From the NCBI GenBank assembly GCA_016789305.1, contig JAEURJ010000013.1, forward strand, positions 558,001 through 622,000: 64,000 nt of DNA. The letters are read 5' to 3'. The position numbers and the translations under genes are program-made. The stretch is from Anaerolineales bacterium. Its GTDB lineage: Bacteria > Chloroflexota > Anaerolineae > Anaerolineales > Villigracilaceae. The notes below the pieces were generated by a model. That model was not told where the DNA came from. It searched no databases and was given only the letters and a program-made list of their open reading frames with translations. How positions within the stretch are numbered: the first letter of the stretch is position 1; each line of letters begins with the position of its first letter. Shown here in pieces: positions 35,631 to 44,329 of the stretch.

Positions 35631-36248
35631 CTAATGGCCTGAAACCAACTCGCACATTTCAACAGATGCCGACTTGAGTAGATAGTACCCCTGATTTGCA
35701 CAGGCAAGACATAGGGTATTTCCATTAACCACCACCTCGCGCTCATTCATGATCTCTTCGCCACAGTACTCACAGTTGACGCGCATGTTGGGCTTGCTCA
35801 GTAAAACTTCAAGGGATGGTTGCAGAATGACTTCCTGAAAATGGAACATTTCTTCATCAGGCATGATCTGATAGCCTTCGAGTTGGGCAAAATAATGCCG
35901 TTCTTCGTCGGGCATGAACGTGCTTGCTCGTTGACGAATATCCAGGAGCGGCGCGACTCGGATGGCGCGTTCAGTTTTTACGTCCACAAAGGTGGCTGCG
36001 GCTTTGCCATAGTCATTGACTCGCAAAGTGCGATGCCCAATCGCTGCACCCGTGGAGACTTTGATCCCATCGGCAAAGCAGCCGTCCGTCTCAATGATGA
36101 TCAGCGCAGTTTGTCTGTTGATGGGTGATTCCAATCCCAAAGCTGCGAGACCGGCCAGCCCCATCCGTACACCCAATACCTGGCGCGGACAAAGGTGACT
36201 GTGTCTTGCAGATGATTGTTGAAGCAGGTCATATAATTTGGGAGACAT
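35631..36248 (-). CDS. FmdE-like protein with C-terminal zinc ribbon
   Basis: A 205-residue protein matching FmdE (subunit E of tungsten/molybdenum formylmethanofuran dehydrogenase). The N-terminal half has SARHSHLCPRQVLGVRMGLAG and the acidic ETDGCFADGI with Cys and His at the metal site; the C-terminal zinc ribbon has two CxxC pairs (CEYC near 160 and CLAC near 180). FmdE homologues outside methanogens often accompany molybdoenzymes and may help cofactor insertion or metal handling. It is the last gene of the operon that includes the molybdoenzyme. Confidence 0.85.
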   Translation of the reverse strand: MSPKLYDLLQQSSARHSHLCPRQVLGVRMGLAGLAALGLESPINRQTALIIIETDGCFADGIKVSTGAAIGHRTLRVNDYGKAAATFVDVKTERAIRVAPLLDIRQRASTFMPDEERHYFAQLEGYQIMPDEEMFHFQEVILQPSLEVLLSKPNMRVNCEYCGEEIMNEREVVVNGNTLCLACANQGYYLLKSASVEMCELVSGH

Positions 36249-36265
36249 GTTGAACTCCTTTGAAA

Positions 36266-36682
36266 TTAATCAGTATGCAGGATCAAGTTTCCGTCAGTGG
36301 TGACTTCCACTCGAAGTGCATTTAATTTTTTTTGTGCAGGACCGTTTAATACAGAACCTTCGGCATCATATTTTGAACCATGACATGGACAGGTAAATCC
36401 GCTTTCTTTTGGTTCGACGGTGCAGCCCAGATGTGTGCAGACCAAGCTCAAGGCGGAGAATCCTTCGTCAGTATGCAGGAGCAAGGCTGGGATTTTGGAA
36501 AGAAGCGTGCGTGAGTCGATTGGGTAGTTGGATGCCGGGCCGAGGTCGAATTCAGTTTGTGGCAGCGGCTCGGTTTGATATCCAAGGAAACGGAACAATG
36601 CACCAAATCCAAGTAGTCCGCTGGCTGTGAGCAGTGTGTTGGTGGTGAGTTTTAGAAAATCGCGGCGGGACAATTCAGGCAT
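36266..36682 (-). CDS. Rieske [2Fe-2S] protein with Tat signal
   Basis: A 138-residue Rieske protein. Its N-terminus LSRRDFLKL is a twin-arginine signal that keeps one helix as an anchor. The cluster motifs are CTHLGC and CPCHGSKY, with two Cys, two His and a disulfide pair, as in quinol:cytochrome c reductases. The start is ATG 36682, overlapping the stop of the cytochrome gene by ATGA; the longer frame from 36712 is out of place. Next to a b-type cytochrome, it is likely to take electrons from quinol or return them to the nine-heme cytochrome. Confidence 0.9.
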   Translation of the reverse strand: MPELSRRDFLKLTTNTLLTASGLLGFGALFRFLGYQTEPLPQTEFDLGPASNYPIDSRTLLSKIPALLLHTDEGFSALSLVCTHLGCTVEPKESGFTCPCHGSKYDAEGSVLNGPAQKKLNALRVEVTTDGNLILHTD

Positions 36683-37893
36683 CAGCGCTCCACGGCGTGG
36701 CAGGTGTGGCAATATTGCGAGCCTTGCTGATCTGGTTTTTGTTCGCAGGCCGTTCCCATGACCGGGCGAAAATTAAAACGTAGATTGGTCGCTTTGCCGA
36801 TCAATTCATACGTTCCATTGGGTAGTACGCGCGTATTCCAAAGAGGTTCGCCTTTTTCAGTGACGAGAATCGTATCGCCTACTTTTAAATTCGAAACAGG
36901 ATTGAGGAATTCCATTTTGAGCGCAATATCATTTGGGCCGGTGATGGTCTTTGTTTGCGGCAGTTGATTAATGGTGCCATGGCAGGTTTGGCATTGCACA
37001 TATTGAATATCTTTTTGATTGGCATGGATATCGCCATCGCCCATCACTTCATTGCGCGTGTGGCAGTCGACGCAGTCCAATGTATATTCACATCGCGTGA
37101 ATTGCGCGATGGGTTGGTAATAATCTTGAATGCGCGTTGCAGGTTGATCTGCGCGCTCCACGAAAGTCATTGAGCGGAGATCGTAATTGCCGCGATTGTG
37201 ACAGGCATTGCATTGTGTGTACGGAATCGCAGTCGTTAACTTGTGCTGTTCCGTGGCATGACAGGCCGCGCATCCTGTTTGGCGCGCATACGCTTCCTCT
37301 TCACGCGGCGCTGCGTTGATGTGGCAGGTGAGACAATTTTCACCAAACTTTTGGATCATTGAATTGGTTTCTGTGGCAGGCTCAAAAGCTGATAACGCTG
37401 TGATGCCAGTATGAGTTTGTTCATCTTTGATCGCATTGATTCCAAAATATGCATTCAAATCAGGCTGTGCACCAAACGTAAAGCGGATATTTGCGATCGC
37501 GCCTGCATATGTGGATTGGACACTGGTCATCACACGCTGAATGTGATCACGATTCTCCGCTTCGCTGCCGGAGTGACATGAAGTTCCGCCACAGGACATT
37601 TCCACCACGGATAGATCGGACGGGTTTGCGCCACCGCGCATATTGCTGTGTGCTAGATCGGCATTGAGGGCGAGTCTCTCTCCGCCATGACAGCTTACAC
37701 AGCCAAAAGTTTGCAGTGGATGCGACTTGCTGATCTCGGGCAGATCCGCATGGCAGGTCAGGCAATATTCGGGCTGGCCTGATAATGTTGGCGTAAGTGA
37801 AATTGGTTTTGGCGCGCGTGAACTCTGCTGCCATGCGAAGAGGATGACAACCAGTAAGAGTGCGGAACCAATAAAAAGCAGGCGACGATACAT
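36682..37893 (-). CDS. Nine-heme c-type cytochrome
   Basis: A 403-residue membrane-anchored cytochrome (helix about 5-21). Eight CxxCH motifs start at Cys44, 65, 187, 208, 228, 274, 301 and 395, and a ninth of the form CX4CH (CGGTSCH) starts at Cys101. A CX4CH site may still carry heme but is unusual. In this place a bc1 complex would carry cytochrome c1; this multiheme subunit probably takes that role and connects to a periplasmic partner. It overlaps the Rieske gene (ATGA) and follows cytochrome b by two bases. Confidence 0.85.
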   Translation of the reverse strand: MYRRLLFIGSALLLVVILFAWQQSSRAPKPISLTPTLSGQPEYCLTCHADLPEISKSHPLQTFGCVSCHGGERLALNADLAHSNMRGGANPSDLSVVEMSCGGTSCHSGSEAENRDHIQRVMTSVQSTYAGAIANIRFTFGAQPDLNAYFGINAIKDEQTHTGITALSAFEPATETNSMIQKFGENCLTCHINAAPREEEAYARQTGCAACHATEQHKLTTAIPYTQCNACHNRGNYDLRSMTFVERADQPATRIQDYYQPIAQFTRCEYTLDCVDCHTRNEVMGDGDIHANQKDIQYVQCQTCHGTINQLPQTKTITGPNDIALKMEFLNPVSNLKVGDTILVTEKGEPLWNTRVLPNGTYELIGKATNLRFNFRPVMGTACEQKPDQQGSQYCHTCHAVER

Positions 37894-37895
37894 TT

Positions 37896-38930
37896 TTATT
37901 TAATAGGAATAAGCGCAAGCAGAGTCAATACAATAATAGCTACTGCGATAATAGCGAGCGTGACTTGTGCCAGGCCACTGGATTTTGGGAACCAACGTCC
38001 CAGCTCACTTTCGGCAGGTCTGGGAAAAATATAGGGAATGAGAATAAGGATAATAAGAATAATGACAGGAATAAGTACGCCCCAAAAGAAAGGGTCGCCC
38101 CATTTGAGCATTTGCTGTACCCACAGGAAGAACCATGGTGCGCGTACTTCTCCACTAAGCGGGGACATTTCAATGATGGGCGGGGCGATGGGAGCAGGTG
38201 TGAAAATTGAAAGCACGAGCAGAGCAGAACCTGTAAATAGCATGGCGAGAATCTCTCGGCGAACCAGTTCATTGCGCGTTATTCGTTCGGAGTCTGTGCG
38301 CAGAGTGGGAGGTGGAAGGGCAATGCCTCCTTCGCGGCGGACGCGAAAGGCGTGCCATCCAACCAGGAATGCGGCGGGGAGCATTAATCCGAAAATATGC
38401 CAGGCGTAGAAACGGATCAATGTTGCGGAGCCCGGCTGAGTCCCGCCGATCAATGCTTGATATAGCGAATCGCCGATGAATGGAATGGTTTTGATCAAAT
38501 TTGTGCCAACGACCAAGGCCCATTGAATCCCCTGGTCCCAACGCAGGATGTAGCCTGTGAAATTTAATAAGATGGAAATGACAAAGAGCGCCAGTCCAAG
38601 CAGATAATTGAATCGACGCGGGGGGATATACGCGCCGGTGAAAACAACTCGTACAAGATGCACGGCGCTGACAATGATAAAGAGCTGCGCCGCCCAAAAA
38701 TGCAGGTTGCGAAGTAACGCTCCGAATGGAACAAAGTATGTGATGGTTTGAATCGAGATCGCGGCTTGATCGGGTGTGGGGATGTAATAGAACATTTCCA
38801 ATGCGCCGGTGATTGTCAGGATCAATGCAAGGAAGATCGCGGTGCCGCCTGCGCCCAACGTATACCGCCAGCGCGATTGTGCGGCGGGGATGGTGGGTGG
38901 GTGCAAGTGATGAAAGAAGGAAGGGCGCAT
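37896..38930 (-). CDS. Cytochrome b of a Rieske/cytb-type complex
   Basis: A 344-residue integral membrane protein of the cytochrome b/b6 class. Heme ligands are His77/His91 (14 apart) and His178/His193 (15 apart), exactly the b6-type spacing. The Qo-site motif, usually PEWY, reads APWF (264-267). Hydrophobic helices after residue 220 resemble subunit IV, so the protein is a fused short cytochrome b. The best start is ATG 38930, though no clear ribosome site is seen; a TTG at 38963 lies within a hairpin. Together with the nine-heme and Rieske proteins it likely forms a quinol-cytochrome complex. Confidence 0.87.
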   Translation of the reverse strand: MRPSFFHHLHPPTIPAAQSRWRYTLGAGGTAIFLALILTITGALEMFYYIPTPDQAAISIQTITYFVPFGALLRNLHFWAAQLFIIVSAVHLVRVVFTGAYIPPRRFNYLLGLALFVISILLNFTGYILRWDQGIQWALVVGTNLIKTIPFIGDSLYQALIGGTQPGSATLIRFYAWHIFGLMLPAAFLVGWHAFRVRREGGIALPPPTLRTDSERITRNELVRREILAMLFTGSALLVLSIFTPAPIAPPIIEMSPLSGEVRAPWFFLWVQQMLKWGDPFFWGVLIPVIILIILILIPYIFPRPAESELGRWFPKSSGLAQVTLAIIAVAIIVLTLLALIPIK

Positions 38931-38946
38931 GATTTGGATTTTATCA

Positions 38947-38984
38947 GACAAGCCTCCCGACAAATCGAAGGCGGGAGGCTTGTC
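38947..38984 (-). other. Intercistronic hairpin before cytochrome b
   Basis: Arms GACAAGCCTCCCG (38947-38959) and CGGGAGGCTTGTC (38972-38984) with a 12-base loop, in the 112-base gap between the NrfD-like and cytochrome b genes. There is no T-tract in the direction of transcription, so it looks more like an mRNA processing or stability element, or a weak terminator, than a full stop. Confidence 0.6.
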
Positions 38985-39042
38985 GTGTAGGAGATGTTTA
39001 TTGAAACAGAGTCAGGCACAAGGTCCGGACTGAAGCGTTTTT

Positions 39043-40230
39043 TTAATCGCCTGTTGCGTGTGCGTGTTCTTCGTCAAATACGGGGAAATATTTTGCGGCG
39101 AGTCCGAAGGCGAGAATTCCTGCGGCGAAAATCCCAAGAGAAATTGAGACTTCGGGTAGGGTTGGAATGTATTTGACATTGCTCATGAAGGTCGGCATGT
39201 AGAACATGGGGTCGGGATGCACGACGCCAAACCAACTGACATTGAAGCGATTCAAGATCATGCCGACGAGAAGGATGATCGCGCCAGTGAGCAAGCCGTT
39301 TGCACTTTGTCGATTCTTCTTAATCGAGAACCAGATCAACGGCGTAACAATTCCAATAAGAATCTCTGCCCAAAATAAAATGCTAAAGCCGCCACTGGTG
39401 AAGAGATAGCCAAGATCACCTGCGTAGGCAAGCTCGCCGAATTTGAGAATCAGGTAAATGCCAAGCACTACAGGGATGGCCTTTGCCAATTTTTCGAGCA
39501 GATGAGTTTCCAATCCGCGCTGGAAGTAGCGCGAGCTGAGCGATGATTCGAGAATGATCATTGCGAGCCCAACGGAGATGGCGGAGTTGAAAAACATAAT
39601 CGGCAGAATGGGCGTCCACCAGAGAGGATGCAGTTTGGCGGGTTGGATAAGCAGGAGCGAACCCAGTGATGATTGATGCAGTGTGGAAAGCACCACGCCA
39701 AGAATCACGAACGGCATGATAAATTTATGAATGAGATGAGCGATCTTGTGCAATGCGGGAAAGCGTTCCAAAACCACGGGCGCAAACTCGATGGCCAGTA
39801 CGGTTAAGTAGGACATCACACAGATGCCGATCTCCAATAAAACCGATGTGCCATTCCAGTGGATCATCATGTACCAGATGCGTTCCGGGTGACCGAGGTC
39901 AACGAGAAGTGCGATAGTAACCATGATGTATCCTAAAAATGCAGTCAGCACAGACGGGCGCAGCAATGGTTGAAATTCCTTGATGCCCAGAATGTAGACT
40001 GTACCAGCCATGAGGAATCCGCCGCTGCTGATGACCACACCTGTGAACAAGTCGAAGCTGATCCAGAAGCCCCAGGGATAGGAATAGCTTAAGTCGCTGA
40101 TCGCACCGATGCCATAGATATAACGGATCATGGCGACAACGAAGGCAATACCCATCAGAGTCAGCAGAATCCAAACCAACGGACTAAAGTTCAAGCGGAA
40201 GCGGGGTTGAATGGTGAGATTGAGCTTCAT
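39043..40230 (-). CDS. NrfD/HybB-like quinone-interacting membrane subunit
   Basis: A 395-residue protein with about ten helices, the membrane subunit of complex iron-sulfur molybdoenzymes (NrfD/PsrC/HybB family). Recognisable are YSYPWGFWISFDLFTGVVISSGGF and the VDLGHPERIWYMMIHWN loop with a conserved Glu/His set. It binds quinone and passes electrons between the membrane pool and the FeS subunit. The start overlaps the end of the FeS gene by ATGA. With its neighbours it forms the catalytic-FeS-membrane trio found in polysulfide and thiosulfate reductases. Confidence 0.88.
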   Translation of the reverse strand: MKLNLTIQPRFRLNFSPLVWILLTLMGIAFVVAMIRYIYGIGAISDLSYSYPWGFWISFDLFTGVVISSGGFLMAGTVYILGIKEFQPLLRPSVLTAFLGYIMVTIALLVDLGHPERIWYMMIHWNGTSVLLEIGICVMSYLTVLAIEFAPVVLERFPALHKIAHLIHKFIMPFVILGVVLSTLHQSSLGSLLLIQPAKLHPLWWTPILPIMFFNSAISVGLAMIILESSLSSRYFQRGLETHLLEKLAKAIPVVLGIYLILKFGELAYAGDLGYLFTSGGFSILFWAEILIGIVTPLIWFSIKKNRQSANGLLTGAIILLVGMILNRFNVSWFGVVHPDPMFYMPTFMSNVKYIPTLPEVSISLGIFAAGILAFGLAAKYFPVFDEEHAHATGD

Positions 40231-41003
40231 TTGACTTCCTCCACCTTGGCTGTTGATTCAGCTTTTTCTTTTTTCTTGTTGTACAAATTGACGCCAGCTG
40301 CAACACCGCTCAATACCGCGCCCCAGCCTAAAGCAAACGGAATGGTCATTTCCATCACCTTTTCACTGACCTCGTTGACAGGGGTCTCGGGCAGGTTGGG
40401 TAATCCCAGCTCGCTAAATGGAATGTGCGAGATGATGAGATAGGAAGTACCGCCGTTTTCGTTTTCTCCATAGACATGATCAATGTAGTGATCGGGGCGT
40501 GAGGCGATGCGTGCATGAGCCTTCTTCAATAGTTCATCACGGTCACCGTATTCCAGTGCATCAGTGGGACAGGTTTGTACACATGCGGGTTCCTGTCCGT
40601 TGTAAATGCGCTGCGGACAGAAGGTGCATTTGTCGATGAAAGCGCCATCGATGATGCCTTTGTCATAGTCAAAATGTGGCACGCCGAATGGACAGGCGTT
40701 CATGCAATAGCGACAGCCGATGCACAGATCAGGATCGTAGGTCACTGGACCATCTTCCGCTTTTGTATATGCGCCGACGGGGCATGCCGACATGCAATCA
40801 GGGTGATTGCAGTGCATACAGTGATAGACCATTGTTCCACGTTGTAAATCAGGATACTCACCCTTGATGCCAACGCCAGACACCCAGATGCGGGTCTTAT
40901 CCATTTCGATATTGTTTTCGACACTGCACGCGACCATGCAAGCGCGACAGTCAATACAGCGTGTGGCGTCGAAGAGATAGGCGTGATGTTTGATTTCAGT
41001 CAT
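40227..41003 (-). CDS. Four-cluster ferredoxin subunit of the molybdoenzyme (PhsB/HybA-like)
   Basis: A 258-residue electron-transfer subunit. Four [4Fe-4S] sites are indicated by CIDCRACMVAC, CMHCNHPDCMSAC, CIGCRYCMNAC and CTFC with CVQTC. Near the C-terminus a single hydrophobic helix (about 220-240) ends in a Lys-rich cytoplasmic tail, which resembles HybA-type anchoring. GAGGTG precedes the ATG. It lies ten bases after the catalytic subunit and overlaps the NrfD gene. Confidence 0.9.
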   Translation of the reverse strand: MTEIKHHAYLFDATRCIDCRACMVACSVENNIEMDKTRIWVSGVGIKGEYPDLQRGTMVYHCMHCNHPDCMSACPVGAYTKAEDGPVTYDPDLCIGCRYCMNACPFGVPHFDYDKGIIDGAFIDKCTFCPQRIYNGQEPACVQTCPTDALEYGDRDELLKKAHARIASRPDHYIDHVYGENENGGTSYLIISHIPFSELGLPNLPETPVNEVSEKVMEMTIPFALGWGAVLSGVAAGVNLYNKKKEKAESTAKVEEVK

Positions 41004-41013
41004 GAGTACACCT

Positions 41014-43197
41014 CTAAGCCTTTTTGATCGTGACGAATGTTTGACTCAATGCCTGGCCGCCGCTGATCGGATCTGTGAATGTGACATGAACTGCCGAATC
41101 TGCCGCGCCGACACCAAAAGCGGTTGTCAGCCCTTTGGAGAGGTGACCATAGCCCGGAGTCATGTAAAGGCAATCGGGACGAATCGCCTGCGTCACTTGA
41201 AGGCGGGTATGGATCATCCCAACGGAGCTGGTGACTTCCACCCAGTCATCGTCAGCGAGACCGAGATTTGCAGCAGTTTTTGCATTGATCCACAAACGTG
41301 GGTCGTCTGAATATTTGTGAAGCAGCTGGTTGTTCTGTGTGCCAAACTGTGTGGATTGTGCAACTTTACCGGTCAATAAATAGAATTGGCCTTCGGCAGG
41401 TTGAGGAGGTTCTTCCCATGTGGGCACGCCGGGGAATCCGACTTTTGCTAGTGTGTCGGAATAAAGCTCAATTTTTCCGCTGGGGGTGTTCCAGGTTAAC
41501 TCTGAGGATTCTCCAGCATGGGATGTTTCCTTCAATTCAACCCAACCTTTTGATTTGATTTCCTCCAGGCTGATTCCAGTGGGCTCCAATTGCTGGCGCA
41601 GATAATCATCTTCATCGGCATATTGGAAGAAATCGCCAAGGCCGAGTCTTTCGCCCAGTTGTTTGTAAATCCACAGCGCGGATTTTGCTTCCCCTTGCGG
41701 TTCGATTACGGGCTGGCGCAGGAAAACTTTATCGCCGATGGGAACAAGCGGGTCGTATCGTTCGAGGTAGGATGCTTCGGGTAGTACCACATCCGAGAAC
41801 CAGGCTGTATCGTTCAGGCTGATATCCACCGTGACAATGAAATCTAATTTTTCAAAAGCCTTCAAAGTCTTTCCGCGATCAGGCAGGGACATGACCGGAT
41901 TCTGGCGTGAGATGAACCAACCATGTGCTTCGTACGGATCGCCGCTGACAATGTTGTCCCGCATTTCCTGAAATACACCAATCTTGAAGGGTACGACGGG
42001 ATATTTCCATGGTACACCGTCCAGGCGCAATGCGGAAATCCGAGGATAGGGAGGTTGCGACGGAGCGCCCAAGGCTCCACTCTCTTCACCGGCTCCGGTC
42101 GTGATCGTGGTTCCCCAGTTGCCCATGATTGCATTCAAGATCGTGATGGCGCGTTGGGTATGGAACGAATTGACAAAGTTGGAGGTGCGCCAGCCGTTGT
42201 GTGCCAGCGCATGTGGGGTAGCATCGGCAAATTCATGCGCAATGCGCGTAATCGTTTCAGCGGGAATGCCGGTCAGTGGAGACGCCCAGTCGGGTGTGTA
42301 TTTGCTGACTTCCTTTTTCAGTTCATCAAAACCGATCGTATTCTTTTCGACGAAAGTGCGGTTATATAGTTTTTCGCCGATGATCACATTGAGCAAAGCC
42401 AAATGAAAGGCTAGATCATTTCCGGGTTTGATGGGCAGCCATTCGGTCGCTTTTGATGCGGTTTTTGTGTAGCGAGGGTCAAGATAGACGACCTTCGCAC
42501 CGCGGTCAATCGCCATCACCAAGTCATGAGTCTCAGAAGTGGAAATCGCTTCGAGCAGGTTCCGCCCGGTCAGCAAAATATATTTGAGTTTGTCATCGTA
42601 AATGCGGGCGGGTTCTTCCATGCCGTAGGTCATCAAGTTGGCGACGATCATGGCATTGAAGCACAACGAGCGCTGTGTGCCATAATTTGGGGAACCGAAT
42701 GCGTACAACAGATTCTCGAACAGCGGCTGGCTCAAGTTATGCGTGGATGAAAAAACCATCGCTTCTGCGCCATATTTATTTTTGATCTCCGTCATCTTGC
42801 TGGCAACGAGGTCCAAGGCTTCTTCCCATGTTGCCTTGCGGAATTTTCCTTCGCCGCGTTTTCCAACCCGAATTAACGGAGTCAGCACACGGTCGGGATC
42901 GTACGTGTTCATCAATCCAGATTGCCCACGCGGACATAAATTTCCGCGTGAATGAGGATGATCGGGATTGCCATCCAGTTTGACGACGCGGCCATCCACG
43001 ATTTTTGCAATCAGGCCACAGCGCCACACGCACATCTCGCACATGCTTGAGATGAAGCCGTCGCCGTCCGCATTCAAGTGCCCAGCTTCCCGCGCGGCTT
43101 GAGCGACTTTGGGCGGGAGAAGACTCCCGACCGCCAGAGCTGCCGAGGTTGCTCCTCCAAGTTTTAGAAAGTCGCGTCGCGACAAAGTTTTTGTCAT
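41014..43197 (-). CDS. Molybdopterin oxidoreductase, PhsA/PsrA-like catalytic subunit
   Basis: A 727-residue exported molybdoenzyme. Tat signal LSRRDFLKLGG is at the N-terminus, and an N-terminal [4Fe-4S] site is formed by Cys53, Cys56, Cys60 and Cys88 (CEMCVWRC...LCPRG). Cys179 in RSLCFN is the candidate Mo ligand, as in polysulfide reductase PsrA; no selenocysteine is needed. The C-terminal half has the pterin-binding VVLPEASYLERYD and QNPVMS segments. Homologues reduce polysulfide, thiosulfate or tetrathionate; the neighbouring sulfur transporters favour such a substrate, but it is inferred. Confidence 0.85.
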   Translation of the reverse strand: MTKTLSRRDFLKLGGATSAALAVGSLLPPKVAQAAREAGHLNADGDGFISSMCEMCVWRCGLIAKIVDGRVVKLDGNPDHPHSRGNLCPRGQSGLMNTYDPDRVLTPLIRVGKRGEGKFRKATWEEALDLVASKMTEIKNKYGAEAMVFSSTHNLSQPLFENLLYAFGSPNYGTQRSLCFNAMIVANLMTYGMEEPARIYDDKLKYILLTGRNLLEAISTSETHDLVMAIDRGAKVVYLDPRYTKTASKATEWLPIKPGNDLAFHLALLNVIIGEKLYNRTFVEKNTIGFDELKKEVSKYTPDWASPLTGIPAETITRIAHEFADATPHALAHNGWRTSNFVNSFHTQRAITILNAIMGNWGTTITTGAGEESGALGAPSQPPYPRISALRLDGVPWKYPVVPFKIGVFQEMRDNIVSGDPYEAHGWFISRQNPVMSLPDRGKTLKAFEKLDFIVTVDISLNDTAWFSDVVLPEASYLERYDPLVPIGDKVFLRQPVIEPQGEAKSALWIYKQLGERLGLGDFFQYADEDDYLRQQLEPTGISLEEIKSKGWVELKETSHAGESSELTWNTPSGKIELYSDTLAKVGFPGVPTWEEPPQPAEGQFYLLTGKVAQSTQFGTQNNQLLHKYSDDPRLWINAKTAANLGLADDDWVEVTSSVGMIHTRLQVTQAIRPDCLYMTPGYGHLSKGLTTAFGVGAADSAVHVTFTDPISGGQALSQTFVTIKKA

Positions 43198-43227
43198 ATT
43201 GTTCTCCAGTAAATTGATATGCGCGAA

Positions 43228-43779
43228 CTACTCTTTCTCAGCTCTTTGCCAACCGGCACGGTCGATCATGTAGAAAAGGAATAGAGACATCAAGCCGAAT
43301 AACAAAACCGTGAGATATGGGTTGATATTCCATAAATCTGGAATGACCACATTTCCATAATTTGCGATGGCGGAGATGGATGGGAACACTTGTTGATAGG
43401 TCAGCCCGTAGATGACTGCGCCAACCAAAAAGCCGAGCAGGCCTGGCACGATGTAATCCACCTTGCCTTCGCCTGCACCAGCGGCACAAGTGCCCGGGCA
43501 ATATCCGCTCAAAGCCATACCTACGCCGAAGAGCAAACCACCGACAAGATTGCCGACAATGTAAGTTGCGGGAACAGCGGGGAAGACCACGAGTCCGAGC
43601 CCGCGCAGGATGTACAACCCGGTCATGGCGACAACCAAAGCGGTCATCATGAATTGCAATACTGCCATGTCGGTAAAGCGGAAGACGTTGACGATCTTGT
43701 GATATTTTGTCAGGCCGGCCTTGTTAAGGGCAAAGCCAAAGAATGTACCTAAAACCAAAGCGATCAAATAAGTGGACAT
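43228..43779 (-). CDS. YeeE/YedE sulfur transporter, second copy
   Basis: A 183-residue membrane protein with about five helices and the Cys-bearing motif SGYCPGTCAAGAGEGK, the substrate-passing site of YeeE/YedE (TsuA/PmpA-B) transporters that move thiosulfate or related sulfur species. It forms a pair with the neighbouring copy one base away; PmpA/PmpB pairs are often arranged this way. It precedes the molybdoenzyme gene. Confidence 0.88.
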   Translation of the reverse strand: MSTYLIALVLGTFFGFALNKAGLTKYHKIVNVFRFTDMAVLQFMMTALVVAMTGLYILRGLGLVVFPAVPATYIVGNLVGGLLFGVGMALSGYCPGTCAAGAGEGKVDYIVPGLLGFLVGAVIYGLTYQQVFPSISAIANYGNVVIPDLWNINPYLTVLLFGLMSLFLFYMIDRAGWQRAEKE

Positions 43780-43780
43780 C

Positions 43781-44326
43781 TTAATATCTCCTGCCGTAAA
43801 TGATGAGTGCGGTCACAATGCCGGAAGCGAACATGCCGGCGATGAAGATGAATGCGGAGGGGGCAAGTAGCATACCGCCGGAAATTGCCAGTCCGCTGGT
43901 GCAGCCGCCAGCGATACCCGCCGCATATTCAAGCAGGATCGCGCCGAAGAATGCCAATGTCCAACGCTTCCATGTGGATGTGCCGAAGATGCGTTTCCAT
44001 TGTTCGTCGCTGTTGGCGGAACCCTTTTTGCCCCATTGCAAAGTTCCGCTGGTGGCTGCGCCGATCATTCCACCGAAGAACAATCCGATCAGCAGGATCA
44101 CGCCGTAGGTGATGCCGGGCGGCATGATGAAATTGAAATACATATTGTCAAAAAGTTTCGGTGCTACCGTTTTGCCGATCATCCCAGCGATATTCTCGAA
44201 CGAGCCTGAAGCGCCGAGCAAGCTGTTGCTTGCCCACACGGCCAGAATGCCAACGATGCCGAGCAAGGTCCCAGCCACATAAGGAGACCAGGTGTCTTTG
44301 CGGATGTAGTTCAAAATGTAATTCAT
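43781..44326 (-). CDS. YeeE/YedE sulfur transporter, first copy
   Basis: A 181-residue membrane protein with four or five helices and GGCTSGLAISGG, the typical Cys motif of YeeE/YedE. With the next gene it likely forms a heterodimeric transporter of a sulfur species (thiosulfate or persulfide are suggestions). It starts three bases after the triheme cytochrome gene, within the ArsR-led operon. Confidence 0.88.
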   Translation of the reverse strand: MNYILNYIRKDTWSPYVAGTLLGIVGILAVWASNSLLGASGSFENIAGMIGKTVAPKLFDNMYFNFIMPPGITYGVILLIGLFFGGMIGAATSGTLQWGKKGSANSDEQWKRIFGTSTWKRWTLAFFGAILLEYAAGIAGGCTSGLAISGGMLLAPSAFIFIAGMFASGIVTALIIYGRRY

Positions 44327-44329
44327 GTT

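Noticed and set aside
38930..38963. TTG start at 38963 for cytochrome b
   Set aside because: It lies within the loop of a stem-loop and adds residues not seen in the family; ATG 38930 is favoured.
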